From UBA8296 sp031581145 (lineage in GTDB: Bacteria > Bacteroidota > Rhodothermia > Balneolales > Balneolaceae): a stretch of DNA of 61,281 bases. The notes under the pieces are model-generated. The model had not been told where the DNA came from. It worked only from the letters and a program-made list of their open reading frames with translations, and made no database searches. A program made the translations under genes and the position numbers. The stretch covers positions 1-61,281 of the forward strand of contig JAVLBP010000009.1 of the NCBI GenBank assembly GCA_031581145.1, given 5' to 3'. Shown one piece after another: positions 1 through 9,857 of the stretch. The stretch's first letter is position 1, and each line of letters opens with the position of its first letter.

Positions 1-542
1 TTATGTCGTATCAAGTCACGGCTCGTCAAGCGCTCCAAAATGCGGGACGTTTGATGAAGGAGGCAGGGGCACATGCGGTGAAGTTGGAAGGGGGCACTCC
101 TGTGGCTCCCATTATTCGGCGAATTGTGGATGCGGGCATCCCAGTGATGGCCCATCTTGGGCTCACGCCACAGAGTATTTTTCAATTTGGAACCTACACG
201 GTGCGTGCTAAAGAGGAGGCCGAAGCTGAAAAACTGCTCGCCGACGCACAGGCGGTGCAGGAAGCAGGGGCGTTTTCGGTGGTGTTGGAAAAGATTCCTG
301 CGGGTCTGGCCAAAAAGGTGACCGATTCGCTTGACATCCCCACGATTGGTATTGGCGCCGGGGTTGATTGTGATGGTCAGGTGCTGGTACTGCACGACAT
401 GCTGGGCCTCAACAAAGGTTTTGAGCCACGATTTTTGCGCCGATATGCCGAGCTGGGCCAAACCGCGAATGAGGCAATCTCTCAATATGTGGCTGATGTT
501 CGCGCCAAAACTTTCCCTTCCAAAGACGAGTCTTATGAGTGA
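1..542 (+). CDS. panB: 3-methyl-2-oxobutanoate hydroxymethyltransferase (5' partial)
   Basis: C-terminal two thirds of PanB, which adds a hydroxymethyl group from methylene-tetrahydrofolate to ketoisovalerate to make ketopantoate, the first step of pantothenate/CoA synthesis in the cytoplasm. The visible 179 residues carry the family signatures VKLEGG, GIPVMAHLGLTPQS, the glycine run GIGAG and VLVLHDMLG. Complete PanB is about 265 residues, so roughly 85 N-terminal residues lie left of the window. The ATG at 3 is internal, because FMSYQ is a conserved PanB segment. The stop overlaps the start of surE by 8 nt, so the two are probably co-transcribed. Confidence 0.95.
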   Translation, partial: MSYQVTARQALQNAGRLMKEAGAHAVKLEGGTPVAPIIRRIVDAGIPVMAHLGLTPQSIFQFGTYTVRAKEEAEAEKLLADAQAVQEAGAFSVVLEKIPAGLAKKVTDSLDIPTIGIGAGVDCDGQVLVLHDMLGLNKGFEPRFLRRYAELGQTANEAISQYVADVRAKTFPSKDESYE

Positions 543-1314
543 ATCCACGGGCGCCAAAGGGCGTAAACCCCTAATCCTTGTCTGTAATGATGACGGGATA
601 TTCTCTCCTGGGATCAAGGCCCTTGCTGAGGTTGCTGATGAATTTGGCGATGTCGAAATCGTAGCGCCCGATCGTCAACAAAGTGCGGTGGGGCATGCGG
701 TGACGATTAACTTGCCGTTGCGAACCCGGGCATTCCAGGTGGATAATCGTTTTCATGGTCAGGCGTGCTCAGGAACTCCTGCCGATTGCATCAAGCTGGC
801 TCACCATGAGCTGCTGCGGCAAAAACCAGACTTGGTGGTGAGTGGCATTAATCACGGGTCGAATGCGGGCATTAATCTGATTTATAGTGGCACGGTATCG
901 GCGGCGACAGAAGGAACCATTATGGGAACCCCTTCAATTGCGGTGAGTTGTCTCGATTTTGATGAGGAAGCCGATTTATCGGGCTCGCAAGATGCCGCAC
1001 GTAAGGTGATTGGCTACGTGCTTAATCATGGACTTCCGCCAGGGGTGACGCTGAACCTGAACGCTCCCGCAGGCCCACTGAAAGGGGTGAAATGGGCACG
1101 GCAGGCTAATTCGCGATATGTTGAGGAATTTGATGGACGGCGTGATCCTGCCAACCGCGATTATTACTGGATGACGGGGCGACTTGAACTGCTCGACCAC
1201 AGCGAGGACACCGATATTAAAGTGTTGAGCAATGGCTACGCCTCATTAACCCCAATTCAGTACGATCTCACGGCATACCGATTGCTAGAAGACGTCAAAG
1301 AGATTGAATTATAA
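535..1314 (+). CDS. surE: 5'/3'-nucleotidase SurE
   Basis: Survival protein E, a metal-dependent phosphatase of nucleoside monophosphates and short polyphosphate. The 259 residues match the usual length of about 250. The metal-binding N-terminus reads CNDDGIFSPGI, followed by APDRQQSAVGHAVT, SGTPADC and SGINHGSNAG, all SurE signatures. The ATG at 535 is chosen because it puts the CNDDG motif 20 residues in, as in homologues. The reading frame stays open upstream inside panB, but a start there would add foreign sequence. It overlaps panB by 8 nt. The 3' flank is a long AT-rich spacer, so the unit probably ends here. Confidence 0.95.
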   Translation: MSESTGAKGRKPLILVCNDDGIFSPGIKALAEVADEFGDVEIVAPDRQQSAVGHAVTINLPLRTRAFQVDNRFHGQACSGTPADCIKLAHHELLRQKPDLVVSGINHGSNAGINLIYSGTVSAATEGTIMGTPSIAVSCLDFDEEADLSGSQDAARKVIGYVLNHGLPPGVTLNLNAPAGPLKGVKWARQANSRYVEEFDGRRDPANRDYYWMTGRLELLDHSEDTDIKVLSNGYASLTPIQYDLTAYRLLEDVKEIEL

Positions 1315-1457
1315 AGCTCACTCTTGTTGGAATAATTAACTCGGGCCGGAATTATTAACTCACGCCAGAAAACTCGCGTTTGAATAAAGACCTGATACAA
1401 AAGTCAATCAACGACGTCAACAATAGCGTGAAATGTCTATTTCAGTATTAATGTATG

Positions 1458-1482
1458 CTTAGGCCTTTTAAGAAAGGCTAAG
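1458..1482. other. Bulged hairpin, 10 bp
   Basis: CTTAG and CCTTT pair with AAAGG and CTAAG around a 4-nt TAAG loop, with one bulged G on the 5' arm. No T-run follows, so this is not a standard intrinsic terminator on the plus strand. It could still end surE transcription, stabilise its 3' end, or act as a leader structure or operator for susC. The pairing is visible; the function is a guess. Confidence 0.4.
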
Positions 1483-1643
1483 ATTCAACTCCCGTCTAGC
1501 GAGAGTAAAATAGTTGTCATTACAAGCCCGCTCAACTTATTGAAAATGCAGGTTTTATTAACAGAATTTTTGACTGTAAAAAAGATATGGAAGCGCTATT
1601 TTACTTCTTGTTAAAAAATGATAAAATGTTTTCAGCAGATTTC

Positions 1644-1670
1644 TTGACACATCCAAGAAAGACATTTTTG
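1644..1670 (+). promoter_or_regulatory. Possible Bacteroidota-type promoter of the sus locus
   Basis: TTGAC at 1644-1648 is followed by CATTTTTG at 1663-1670, one mismatch from the Bacteroidota -7 consensus TAnnTTTG, about 40 nt upstream of the susC ATG. The 16-nt spacing is slightly short. A similar one-mismatch box, AATTTTTG, lies at 1565-1572. Weak evidence, based on motif reading only. Confidence 0.3.
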
Positions 1671-1709
1671 CGACCGAAAATATACCTTTAACTAACATAA
1701 TGTAGAACT

Positions 1710-4700
1710 ATGCATACTCCGCTTAATAAGTTCCTTACACATACGACCAAAGCCTTAGGAGTGCTTTGCTTGTTTCTCTGCGTTGCCTTTAGTGCATCCC
1801 CTAGCGCCATGGCTCAAGCCTATGAAATTAGTGGACGAGTCTTAGACGGTGAAACAAATCAACCCATACCTGGCGCTAATGTGGTAGAAGTTGGTACTCA
1901 AAACGGTACAATAACAGACGTTGATGGAGATTTCACATTTACAGTCTCCGGATCTGATGCTCAGTTACGGTTCAGCTATGTTGGGTATGAATCACAAACC
2001 ATTGATATCAATGGTAGAGGTGAAATTACGGTAACGCTGAGTCCTTCACTTGCACAGCTTGAAGATGTAGTTGTGACTGCTTTTGGCATGGAGCGAGATC
2101 GTAAAGCTCTCGGTTACTCAGTTACACAAGTTGATGGCGCTGAGCTTGCACAAGCACGTGAAGTCAATCTTGGAGATGCACTTCAAGGGCGCGTTTCGGG
2201 TGTGAATGTCAGCAACATCGGTTCAGGTGTGGGCGGATCAAGTCGTGTCATCATTCGTGGAAATGTATCCCTAAGTGGAAATAATGAGCCACTTTATGTC
2301 ATTGATGGGGTGCCGATGGATAACTCACAACTCGGTTCTGCCGGTACGTGGGGAGGTTCTGACTGGGGTGACGGGTTATCTAGTATTAACCCTGACGATA
2401 TTGCAGATATTAGTGTATTGAAAGGCGCCTCCGCTGCGGCTCTTTATGGATCGCGAGCTTCCAACGGTGTTGTATTGATAACAACAAAATCGGGTGAGGG
2501 AGCCCGTGGCCAAGATGGAATCGGGGTTGAATTCAACACTAATTTTACAGCTGAACAATTTATCAATACGTATGATTTTCAAAGCCAGTATGGACATGGT
2601 ACTCGCGGTGAAGCTCCACAAACCGAAGCGCAAGGTCTAGAATATGGAGGCAGTGCGTGGGGTGGTAGACTTGATGGTTCAAATGTTTATCAATTTGACG
2701 GCGAGCAAAGACCTTACGTGGCACATGAAGACAATCACTCAGAATTTTACCAAACGGGCTTCAACAACACCAACACGATTGCTGTGACAGGTGGTACGTC
2801 CAGTCAATTGTTCCGTTTATCCATTGCCGATTTAAGAAATGAAGCCATTGTGCCGAATTCTGGTATGAACCGCCAAACCATCGTCTTGAGCTCTAATGGT
2901 GAATGGGCGGACCGACTCCGCATCAATACAAAGGTTCAATATACACGAGAGGATGTCCAAAACCGGGCTAGGCTTTCGGATTCTCCAGGGAATGCAAACT
3001 ACACGCTATCTGTGCTACCACCCAGTATTGATGTAAGTTCATTAAAAGGATCCACTGAAAAAATGGGTGCGCAGCCAGATGGAACGGAGATGCTTTATGG
3101 CAACAATGTCTACAGCCAAAATCCTTATTGGGCCACTCATCAGTTCAAAAATAACAATGTCCGCGATCGTTTTCTTGGATCTGGAACCTTCCGTTTCGAA
3201 TTTACAGATTGGCTTTATGGTCAAGCAAGGGTAGGTATGGACTGGTATACAAACCGAAGAACCAGTCTTGAGCCTTATGGAACAGGGTATATACCTGAAG
3301 GTGCACTCACTGAAATCGAGCAACGTGTCCGCGAAACCAACCTTGAGTATGTTGTTGGCTTTGCGCAAGGGTTTAAAGATTTTGATGTGCGTGGTTTACT
3401 CGGTGGTAGCTACATGAGAAGAAGTTTTGAGGATTTAAGTACACGGTCGGCAAACTTCAACATCCCTTTCCTTCATACCCTAGGTAATGGCGCGAGCCAA
3501 AGTATTGGCTATGGATTGAGTGAATCAGGGATTAATTCATTGTTTGGTTCTGCGGAAGTATCATGGAAAGACCTTGTTTACCTCACTGTAACTGGAAGGA
3601 ATGATTGGTTTTCTACTCTACCAGAGAATTCAAATAGCATACTCTATCCGAGTGTTTCCACGAGTTTTGTATTCTCTGACGCGTTTGACTTACCCGATGT
3701 AATTACATTTGGCAAGCTTAGAGCTTCTTGGGCACAAGTTGGTGGAGGAACCGATCCATACCAATTGGCTCTCAACTACAGTCTCGTTGGCCAAGGTCAC
3801 CAAGGAGCGGCCCTCGGTAGAATAAACCAGGGTAGTGTACCTAACAATCAACTCCAACCGCTTACTCTTGAAGAATATGAGATTGGGTTTGATATACGTC
3901 TTTTTGACAACCGAGTGGGACTTGATTACGCGTATTACAGCAAGAAAACGTCAGATGACATTCTTCGGGCAGCCATCTCAAGTTCATCTGGCTTCGGTAG
4001 TGCGACTGTAAATGTTGGAGAAGTTTCAAATACTGGACATGAATTTTTGCTCACAGTAAACCCAGTACAGAATATCAACTTCAATTGGGATGTGCTGCTC
4101 AACTTTTCTTACAACGAAAATGATGTTGAGCAACTATACAAGGACTCAAAAGTATTGCAAGTACAAGAAGCTAGAAACCGTGATGCAAACTCTCAGCATC
4201 GAATTGCCTACACAGATGCAGATGGTGAGTATTTTGAAGGTGGTTACAGCATGATTGTTGGACGGGCGCATAAGCTAATTAATGGCGAGAAAGTGTATGA
4301 CAAAGACGGTCTCCCAGTCTATGATTCAAAACAGCGTGTGCTTGGAAGCGGTATTCATCCGTGGACTGGAGGTGTTCAAAATAATTTCCAGTATAAAGGG
4401 TTTAATTTCGGTTTCCTTGTAGACTTTAAGTTTGGCGGTGATCTTTATACAGGTACGAATGCCACTACATATAGCAATGGAATGCACAAAGCGACACTTG
4501 AGGGTCGCGAGGATGGATTAACCATTAGTGGAGTTGATGAGGATGGAAATTCACAAACATGGAATATCCTTCCAAACACGCCTGCAAATAAAGATGAAGT
4601 TACAGTTCAGGATTACTACAGCAGACTTAGCGAAATCACAGAATACTTTGTTGAAGATGCTAGCTATGTCAAATTGAGAAGTTTAACAATTGGGTACCAA

Positions 4701-4901
4701 ATACCGAGTAGCTTCGTGGAAGGTCTGCCCATTAATGGTGCCTCAGTGTCACTTGTGGGACGCAATCTGTTGTTAATTTACAGCAAGGTTGATAATGTAG
4801 ATCCAGAATCAACGTACAATACAAGTAATGGTCAGGGATTAGAATTCTTTGGTGCACCCCAAACCAGAAGTATTGGTTTGAACCTCAACCTCAAATTTTA
4901 A
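1710..4901 (+). CDS. SusC/RagA family TonB-dependent outer-membrane transporter
   Basis: Outer-membrane beta-barrel that imports oligosaccharides under TonB power, working with the SusD-like lipoprotein encoded next. The 1063 residues begin with a signal peptide ending near SAMAQA. Next comes a carboxypeptidase-regulatory-like domain (about 38-115: ISGRVLDGETNQPIPGANV, FSYVGY). A SusC linker with EDVVVTAFG (about 118-126) follows, then a plug domain with VIIRGNVSLSGNNEPLYVIDG and ADISVLKGASAAALYGSRAS, and a long barrel ending in the aromatic terminus LNLNLKF. Length and domain order are typical for SusC. susD follows after 5 nt. The substrate cannot be read from the protein; the neighbouring GH20 suggests an N-acetylhexosamine-containing glycan. 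Confidence 0.95.
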   Translation: MHTPLNKFLTHTTKALGVLCLFLCVAFSASPSAMAQAYEISGRVLDGETNQPIPGANVVEVGTQNGTITDVDGDFTFTVSGSDAQLRFSYVGYESQTIDINGRGEITVTLSPSLAQLEDVVVTAFGMERDRKALGYSVTQVDGAELAQAREVNLGDALQGRVSGVNVSNIGSGVGGSSRVIIRGNVSLSGNNEPLYVIDGVPMDNSQLGSAGTWGGSDWGDGLSSINPDDIADISVLKGASAAALYGSRASNGVVLITTKSGEGARGQDGIGVEFNTNFTAEQFINTYDFQSQYGHGTRGEAPQTEAQGLEYGGSAWGGRLDGSNVYQFDGEQRPYVAHEDNHSEFYQTGFNNTNTIAVTGGTSSQLFRLSIADLRNEAIVPNSGMNRQTIVLSSNGEWADRLRINTKVQYTREDVQNRARLSDSPGNANYTLSVLPPSIDVSSLKGSTEKMGAQPDGTEMLYGNNVYSQNPYWATHQFKNNNVRDRFLGSGTFRFEFTDWLYGQARVGMDWYTNRRTSLEPYGTGYIPEGALTEIEQRVRETNLEYVVGFAQGFKDFDVRGLLGGSYMRRSFEDLSTRSANFNIPFLHTLGNGASQSIGYGLSESGINSLFGSAEVSWKDLVYLTVTGRNDWFSTLPENSNSILYPSVSTSFVFSDAFDLPDVITFGKLRASWAQVGGGTDPYQLALNYSLVGQGHQGAALGRINQGSVPNNQLQPLTLEEYEIGFDIRLFDNRVGLDYAYYSKKTSDDILRAAISSSSGFGSATVNVGEVSNTGHEFLLTVNPVQNINFNWDVLLNFSYNENDVEQLYKDSKVLQVQEARNRDANSQHRIAYTDADGEYFEGGYSMIVGRAHKLINGEKVYDKDGLPVYDSKQRVLGSGIHPWTGGVQNNFQYKGFNFGFLVDFKFGGDLYTGTNATTYSNGMHKATLEGREDGLTISGVDEDGNSQTWNILPNTPANKDEVTVQDYYSRLSEITEYFVEDASYVKLRSLTIGYQIPSSFVEGLPINGASVSLVGRNLLLIYSKVDNVDPESTYNTSNGQGLEFFGAPQTRSIGLNLNLKF

Positions 4902-4906
4902 AAACA

Positions 4907-6430
4907 ATGAAAACATTGAAAAACCTTAATTACGTCAAAGCTATTGTTCTTGCGGCTCTATTGCTACCCCTTACTTCTTGCAACACAGATAGCCTTACAG
5001 ATTTAAACCAGAATCCAACAGTTGCCGAAGATATTGATCCTGGCTTTATTTTGGCGTATACGCAGTTGCAAACGTCAGGCGAACGATATGAAAACTGGCG
5101 GGCTCAACTGATTTACCAGTCAACGATGGTGCAGTTACTTTCATCATTACCAACCTATTGGTCGGGAGATAAGTACTTATACAATAGCGGTTACTCCGCA
5201 GCCTTGTGGGATCGAGCATATACCAATTACATCAAGGACTTGGTGAATCTTGTTGAAATCACAGACCCGACCGTTGAAGGGCAGGAAGAGTTTGTTAATT
5301 ACAATGCAATCGCCCGAATTTGGAAGGTAGTGGCGTTTCAACGCGTTACGGACCTCTATGGCGACATCCCTTATTTTGGTGCTGGAAAAGGGTTTATTGA
5401 CCAAGATTTCTTCCCTACCTATGATGATCAAGCTGAGATCTATGCTGATATGCTCAATGAGCTCGAAATCGCGGCTGGTCAATTAACCGCTAGTGCTAGC
5501 GCACCCGAAGGTCAAGACTTGGTTTATGGAGGTGATATTGAGAAGTGGAAGCGATATGCAAACTCCATGATGCTTCGCCTTGCCCTTCGCATGGTGAAGG
5601 TCGACCCTGCATCTGCTCAAGAATGGGCGCAAAAAGCTATATCTGGTGGCGTTATGCAGAGTAACGATGACATCAGCATGATACAGCATACAGATGGTCC
5701 AGAAGGTATCAACAGAAACGGTATTGGTGATGTCTTCGCGGTTGATGATAACCCTAGACTTAGTACAACATTTGTGGACTGGATGAAGGAACATGATGAT
5801 CCTCGTCTCGATAAACTAAGCTTTGTCCAGAGCGGAGGGCCACACCAGGGTATGCCAAACGGATACGACGCAAGTACGATCACGAATTATGACCCAACAT
5901 ACGATGATCATAATGGAGATGAGTACAGCCGTGTCGAGCCATTGTTTGTCACTAGGGACTCACCCATGGTCTTCCAAACCTATGCTGAAGTCGAATTCAT
6001 GATAGCAGAGGCAATTGAAAGGGGTTGGACTTCTGGAAATGCAGCTGAGCATTACGAAGCGGGTGTACGTGCTGCAATGCAGATGTATTCTGTTTTCGAT
6101 GAGTCTCTAGAGGTCCCTGCAGGAGAGATCGACGAGTACCTCGCTGCGAATCCTTACAACCCAGCTTCATGGGATAAACAAATTGGTGAGCAATATTGGG
6201 CGGCAACATTTTTGAATTTCTACGAAGCCTATGCCAATTGGAGACGAACAGGATTCCCAGAATTAACACCAGTTGATTACCCTGGAAATCGATCAAATGG
6301 GACAATCCCAAGAAGACTAATCTACCCAACCGGTGAATCGAGTAACAATCCAGAGGGGTACAATGCCGCAATTAACCGTCAAGGACCAGATGAGTTTACG
6401 ACGCGGATGTGGTGGGATGTAGCCCAATAG
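4907..6430 (+). CDS. SusD/RagB-like glycan-binding lipoprotein
   Basis: Surface lipoprotein that caps the SusC barrel and binds the glycan. The 507 residues start with a lipoprotein signal whose lipobox is LTSC (Cys about residue 25). The body is alpha-helical TPR-like sequence with SusD-type features: NYNAIARIWKVVAFQRVTDLYGD, DIPYFGAG and EQYWAATFLNFYEAYANWRRTG. The C-terminus (RLIYPTGESSNN, then MWWDVAQ) matches the SusD-like group typified by Pfam SusD-like_2. It is 5 nt downstream of susC, and a strong terminator follows at 6458, so susCD can be a self-contained transcript. Confidence 0.93.
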   Translation: MKTLKNLNYVKAIVLAALLLPLTSCNTDSLTDLNQNPTVAEDIDPGFILAYTQLQTSGERYENWRAQLIYQSTMVQLLSSLPTYWSGDKYLYNSGYSAALWDRAYTNYIKDLVNLVEITDPTVEGQEEFVNYNAIARIWKVVAFQRVTDLYGDIPYFGAGKGFIDQDFFPTYDDQAEIYADMLNELEIAAGQLTASASAPEGQDLVYGGDIEKWKRYANSMMLRLALRMVKVDPASAQEWAQKAISGGVMQSNDDISMIQHTDGPEGINRNGIGDVFAVDDNPRLSTTFVDWMKEHDDPRLDKLSFVQSGGPHQGMPNGYDASTITNYDPTYDDHNGDEYSRVEPLFVTRDSPMVFQTYAEVEFMIAEAIERGWTSGNAAEHYEAGVRAAMQMYSVFDESLEVPAGEIDEYLAANPYNPASWDKQIGEQYWAATFLNFYEAYANWRRTGFPELTPVDYPGNRSNGTIPRRLIYPTGESSNNPEGYNAAINRQGPDEFTTRMWWDVAQ

Positions 6431-6457
6431 GATACAAGTTTGTATAATTTTTGAATT

Positions 6458-6485
6458 AAACCCGGTCTATGTGCCGGGTTTTTTT
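6458..6485 (+). terminator. Rho-independent terminator after susCD
   Basis: AAACCCGG at 6458-6465 pairs with CCGGGTTT at 6474-6481 around the 8-nt loop TCTATGTG. The 3' arm runs straight into a T-tract at 6479-6485. This separates susCD from the downstream genes, though read-through would still give a five-gene operon. Confidence 0.85.
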
Positions 6486-6539
6486 ATGCCTTACAGTGTG
6501 ATATGTACAGAATGAGTAATCATTATGATACCTTAGATT

Positions 6540-9500
6540 ATGCTACAACCAACGATCTATCTTCTCGTACTTACTGCTTTCATATCGTCTCAAAACCCTT
6601 CAGAAAAGCCCCCATTATTTCAAGAATTATCCGCCAATGAAACAGGTATTGAGTTCCAAAATACCGTCATAGAGGGTGTTGGGAACAATATTCTTGAATC
6701 TGAATTTTTCTACAATGGAGGTGGGGTTGCAGTTGGAGATTTGAATGATGATGGACGTCCCGATATCTATTTTTCGGGCAACCAAGTTGATAATGCTCTT
6801 TATCTAAACGAGGGCAATTTTACATTTCGCAATATCACGTCCCTTGCTGGTGTACAAGATAGTGGTGGATGGTCTGCTGGCGTAATGATGGGAGACATCA
6901 ATGCCGACGGCTTACTTGATATTTATGTGTGCAAAACTGGAATTGTTCCAGAAGACGAAAGGAGAAATAAACTGTTTATCCATCAGGGACTCAACGAGAA
7001 TGATATCCCTGTATTTGAAGAGCAGTCGCAACGTTTTGGTTTGGATGATCCAGGGTATTGCACCCAATCAAGCCAAATTGATTACAATGGTGACGGGTTA
7101 CTGGACCTGTTTATTGTGAACTACAATACAAGAGATTTTGCTAGGTTTGATTTGAGCACGATCAGAAATCAGGTTGATACGTTCGCTGGCGACAAACTCT
7201 ACCGAAATAACGGAGATGGAACATTCACAGACGTGAGTAAAGAGGCAGGTATTCATCAAAATCCGATTGGATTTGGTCTAAGCGCCACAGTTTCTGATTT
7301 AAATGGGGATGGGTGGCCTGACATCTACGTCGCGAATGATTTTATGGAGCGTGACTACATGTATCTCAATCAAGCAGATGGCACGTTTACAGACGACATC
7401 CTAAGTCGTACCCATGGTACATCGTATTTTTCGATGGGCTCGGATATATCAGATATAGACAACAATGGCTCACCTGATATTATGGTCGTGGACATGCTAC
7501 CTCCAAACTATGAGCGCCGTAGTGTGTTTAAAACACCGGACTACGATATTTATGATCGTCTGGTAGCCAATGGCTATCACCGCAAAAACATGAGGAATAC
7601 ACTTCAAATCAACAACGGCGAGGGTTTTTTTACTGAAGTAGGTCAACTGGCCGGCATATCTTCAACGGACTGGAGCTGGTCAACACTTTTGGCCGATTTT
7701 GATAATGATGGTTTAAAAGACCTTTTTATTACGAATGGGTTTCCTCGTTTTTATACTGATCTGGACTACTTAAATACCGTCCTATGGCAAAATTTCCCAG
7801 ACTCTGATCTGCCGGATGACCCCGAATTGACATACGAACTCACCCAACAAATGGATCGTGTGGACATGCAGAACTTTGCATTTAAAAATGAAGGACAATA
7901 TTCCTTTAGCGATGCCAGTCAAGAGTGGGGGTTAGATAAAGATGCGGTTTCTAGTGGAGCTGCTTATGCAGATTTGGATAATGATGGGGATCTTGACCTC
8001 GTGGTAAGTCATCTGAATGAACCGCCATCCATTTACAGAAACACCTTAACACAGAAGCAACGTACAAGCTACCTGAAAATCAGGTTACAAGGGGATGACA
8101 ATAATCGAATGGGGATTGGTGCAAAAGTTAGCCTCAAAGGACCTAAGGGGGAGCGTTTTACCCATGAAGCGTATCAAACGAGGGGGTTTCAATCCTCTGT
8201 CGACTTTGAACTGCACTTTGGACTGCGTGATTTGGACGTAGTGGATGTTTCCGTCACTTGGCCAGATGGTAGCCAACAGCTGCTGCGCGACATGGAGGTG
8301 AATCAAACCTTGGTTTTAAACAAGGTGGATTCCAAAACCCAGGTTGAGTCGGAGAAAGAATCGGAGCAGGAGTCTAGATTCTTGCAACTTGACCCCGTGT
8401 CGCTTGGCCTAGAGGAAGCCCATAAGCCGAACATTCTTCGAGATAGAATATTCAGCCCACTCATGCCCTACACACTCTCAAATTTGGGCCCTGCATCGGC
8501 CACAGCTGATATTAACGGTGATGGTCTGCAGGATCTTTTTTTGGGAGGAAGCCAAGGCCAGGCTTCACGTATATATCTTCAACAAGCTGACGGCACATTT
8601 TCAGTAACTGAGCAGCCCTATTTGGATATGCATAATCGTTATGATGATGTTGAAGCACTTTTCTTTGATGCGGACGGCAACGGTACGCCTGATCTTTATG
8701 TGGTCTCTGGTGGAAATTTCGACCAAATGAACAGCCAAAAATATCAGGACAGGCTCTACATGAATGATGGGTTCGGTAATTTTCGTCATGCAGAAAACGC
8801 CTTACCAAAAATGAAAGTAAGTGGCGGGGCTGTCACGGTAGTCGATGTTAATGGAGACAATGCTCCTGATCTCTTTGTAGGGGGCAGAGTTCTAACGGGG
8901 CAGTATCCGCTTCCGCCTCGAAGCTATGTGTTGCAAAATGAGGGTGGGACGTTTACAGATGTGACCAAACGTGTTGCTCCCGAATTAGAGCGACCTGGTA
9001 TGGTGACCGATGCCGTTTGGTTTGATACAAATGCTGATGGTTCGAATGAATTAATTATAGCCGGAGAATGGATGTCTATCCGTGTATTTGACATTCAAAA
9101 TGGATCTTTTCGTGAAATTTCGACTAATGCGGGCTTTGAAAATACCAAAGGACTTTGGAATACACTGGATGTGGTTGATATAAATGGTGACAAGATTCCA
9201 GATTTGTTAGCTGGGAACATGGGACGCAATCACTATTTAGAAGCGTCTGTAGAAAATCCAGCCATCATGTATTATGGAGATTTTACAGGGAATGGATTGC
9301 GAGATCCAATTCTTACCTATGTCTATGATGGACAACGTGTACCTTACGCAGGCCGTGATCTATTTGTTGATCAGATATCCGATTTCAAACAAGCCTTCCC
9401 AACCTATCAATCATGGGCTGAATCAAGCCTTGAGGACATACTAGGCGAGGGGATCGAACGTGCGTATAAAGCTGAGGCCCAGACGTTTGCCTCAAAACTA

Positions 9501-9854
9501 TTTTTGAATAAGGGTTTTGGAGAGTTTAAAAGTGTTGATTTGCCACAAGAAGCTCAGATGGCACCTGTATATGACTTTTTTGTAGGACGTTTTGATGCTG
9601 ATGACACCCCTGGAATCTTGGTTGCAGGAAATAATTTTGGCACGCGTCCTGAGATAGGTCCATTAGCGAGTGAAGGTGCGTTCTTGGAGTATGTTGACAA
9701 TCGTATTATATCAGTACCCTCAAATGTTTCTGGATTTTATACAAATGGAGATGTTCGCAAGATTGAGTATCTGCCAACGGCACTTGGTCCACTTTTTTTA
9801 CTTTCAACATATGGAGAACTTCCTAAACCATTTTTATATCAACAATTAGACTAA
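6540..9854 (+). CDS. FG-GAP/VCBS-repeat protein with ASPIC/UnbV domain (CRTAC1-like)
   Basis: Large exported protein of 1104 residues whose function is not established. A hydrophobic N-terminus (about 1-18) looks like a signal peptide; no lipobox is seen. I count about twelve Ca-binding FG-GAP/VCBS loops of the DxNxDGxxD type, for example GDLNDDGRPDIYFSG, SDLNGDGWPDIYVAN and DINGDGLQDLFLGG. They fall in two blocks (about 65-505 and 640-930). Between the blocks lies an ASPIC/UnbV domain (about 510-595: IGAKVSLKGPKG, then TWPDGSQQLL). The architecture suggests two beta-propellers joined by the UnbV module, a layout often found beside SusCD pairs. The likely location is cell surface or periplasm, and glycan or protein binding is only inferred. 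It is separated from the next gene by 3 nt. Confidence 0.85.
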   Translation: MLQPTIYLLVLTAFISSQNPSEKPPLFQELSANETGIEFQNTVIEGVGNNILESEFFYNGGGVAVGDLNDDGRPDIYFSGNQVDNALYLNEGNFTFRNITSLAGVQDSGGWSAGVMMGDINADGLLDIYVCKTGIVPEDERRNKLFIHQGLNENDIPVFEEQSQRFGLDDPGYCTQSSQIDYNGDGLLDLFIVNYNTRDFARFDLSTIRNQVDTFAGDKLYRNNGDGTFTDVSKEAGIHQNPIGFGLSATVSDLNGDGWPDIYVANDFMERDYMYLNQADGTFTDDILSRTHGTSYFSMGSDISDIDNNGSPDIMVVDMLPPNYERRSVFKTPDYDIYDRLVANGYHRKNMRNTLQINNGEGFFTEVGQLAGISSTDWSWSTLLADFDNDGLKDLFITNGFPRFYTDLDYLNTVLWQNFPDSDLPDDPELTYELTQQMDRVDMQNFAFKNEGQYSFSDASQEWGLDKDAVSSGAAYADLDNDGDLDLVVSHLNEPPSIYRNTLTQKQRTSYLKIRLQGDDNNRMGIGAKVSLKGPKGERFTHEAYQTRGFQSSVDFELHFGLRDLDVVDVSVTWPDGSQQLLRDMEVNQTLVLNKVDSKTQVESEKESEQESRFLQLDPVSLGLEEAHKPNILRDRIFSPLMPYTLSNLGPASATADINGDGLQDLFLGGSQGQASRIYLQQADGTFSVTEQPYLDMHNRYDDVEALFFDADGNGTPDLYVVSGGNFDQMNSQKYQDRLYMNDGFGNFRHAENALPKMKVSGGAVTVVDVNGDNAPDLFVGGRVLTGQYPLPPRSYVLQNEGGTFTDVTKRVAPELERPGMVTDAVWFDTNADGSNELIIAGEWMSIRVFDIQNGSFREISTNAGFENTKGLWNTLDVVDINGDKIPDLLAGNMGRNHYLEASVENPAIMYYGDFTGNGLRDPILTYVYDGQRVPYAGRDLFVDQISDFKQAFPTYQSWAESSLEDILGEGIERAYKAEAQTFASKLFLNKGFGEFKSVDLPQEAQMAPVYDFFVGRFDADDTPGILVAGNNFGTRPEIGPLASEGAFLEYVDNRIISVPSNVSGFYTNGDVRKIEYLPTALGPLFLLSTYGELPKPFLYQQLD

Positions 9855-9857
9855 ATC

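Larger units (their letters stand above)
1315..1709. other. 395-nt AT-rich non-coding spacer between surE and susC
   Basis: No plausible gene is seen on either strand. The spacer contains a bulged hairpin at 1458-1482 and, nearer to susC, a weak promoter-like pair at 1644-1670. The stretch from about 1540 to 1709 is strongly AT-rich, as expected upstream of a regulated susC. No regulator gene (HTCS, SusR or ECF-sigma/anti-sigma type) lies beside the locus within the window. Confidence 0.6.

Noticed and set aside
331..534. Longer surE start inside panB
   Set aside because: The extra 68 residues have no SurE similarity and would overlap panB by more than 200 nt; ATG 535 fits the family.
5997..6371. 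124-codon minus-strand open frame inside susD
   Set aside because: Antisense to the conserved SusD C-terminus, with no domain, signal or start-site support.
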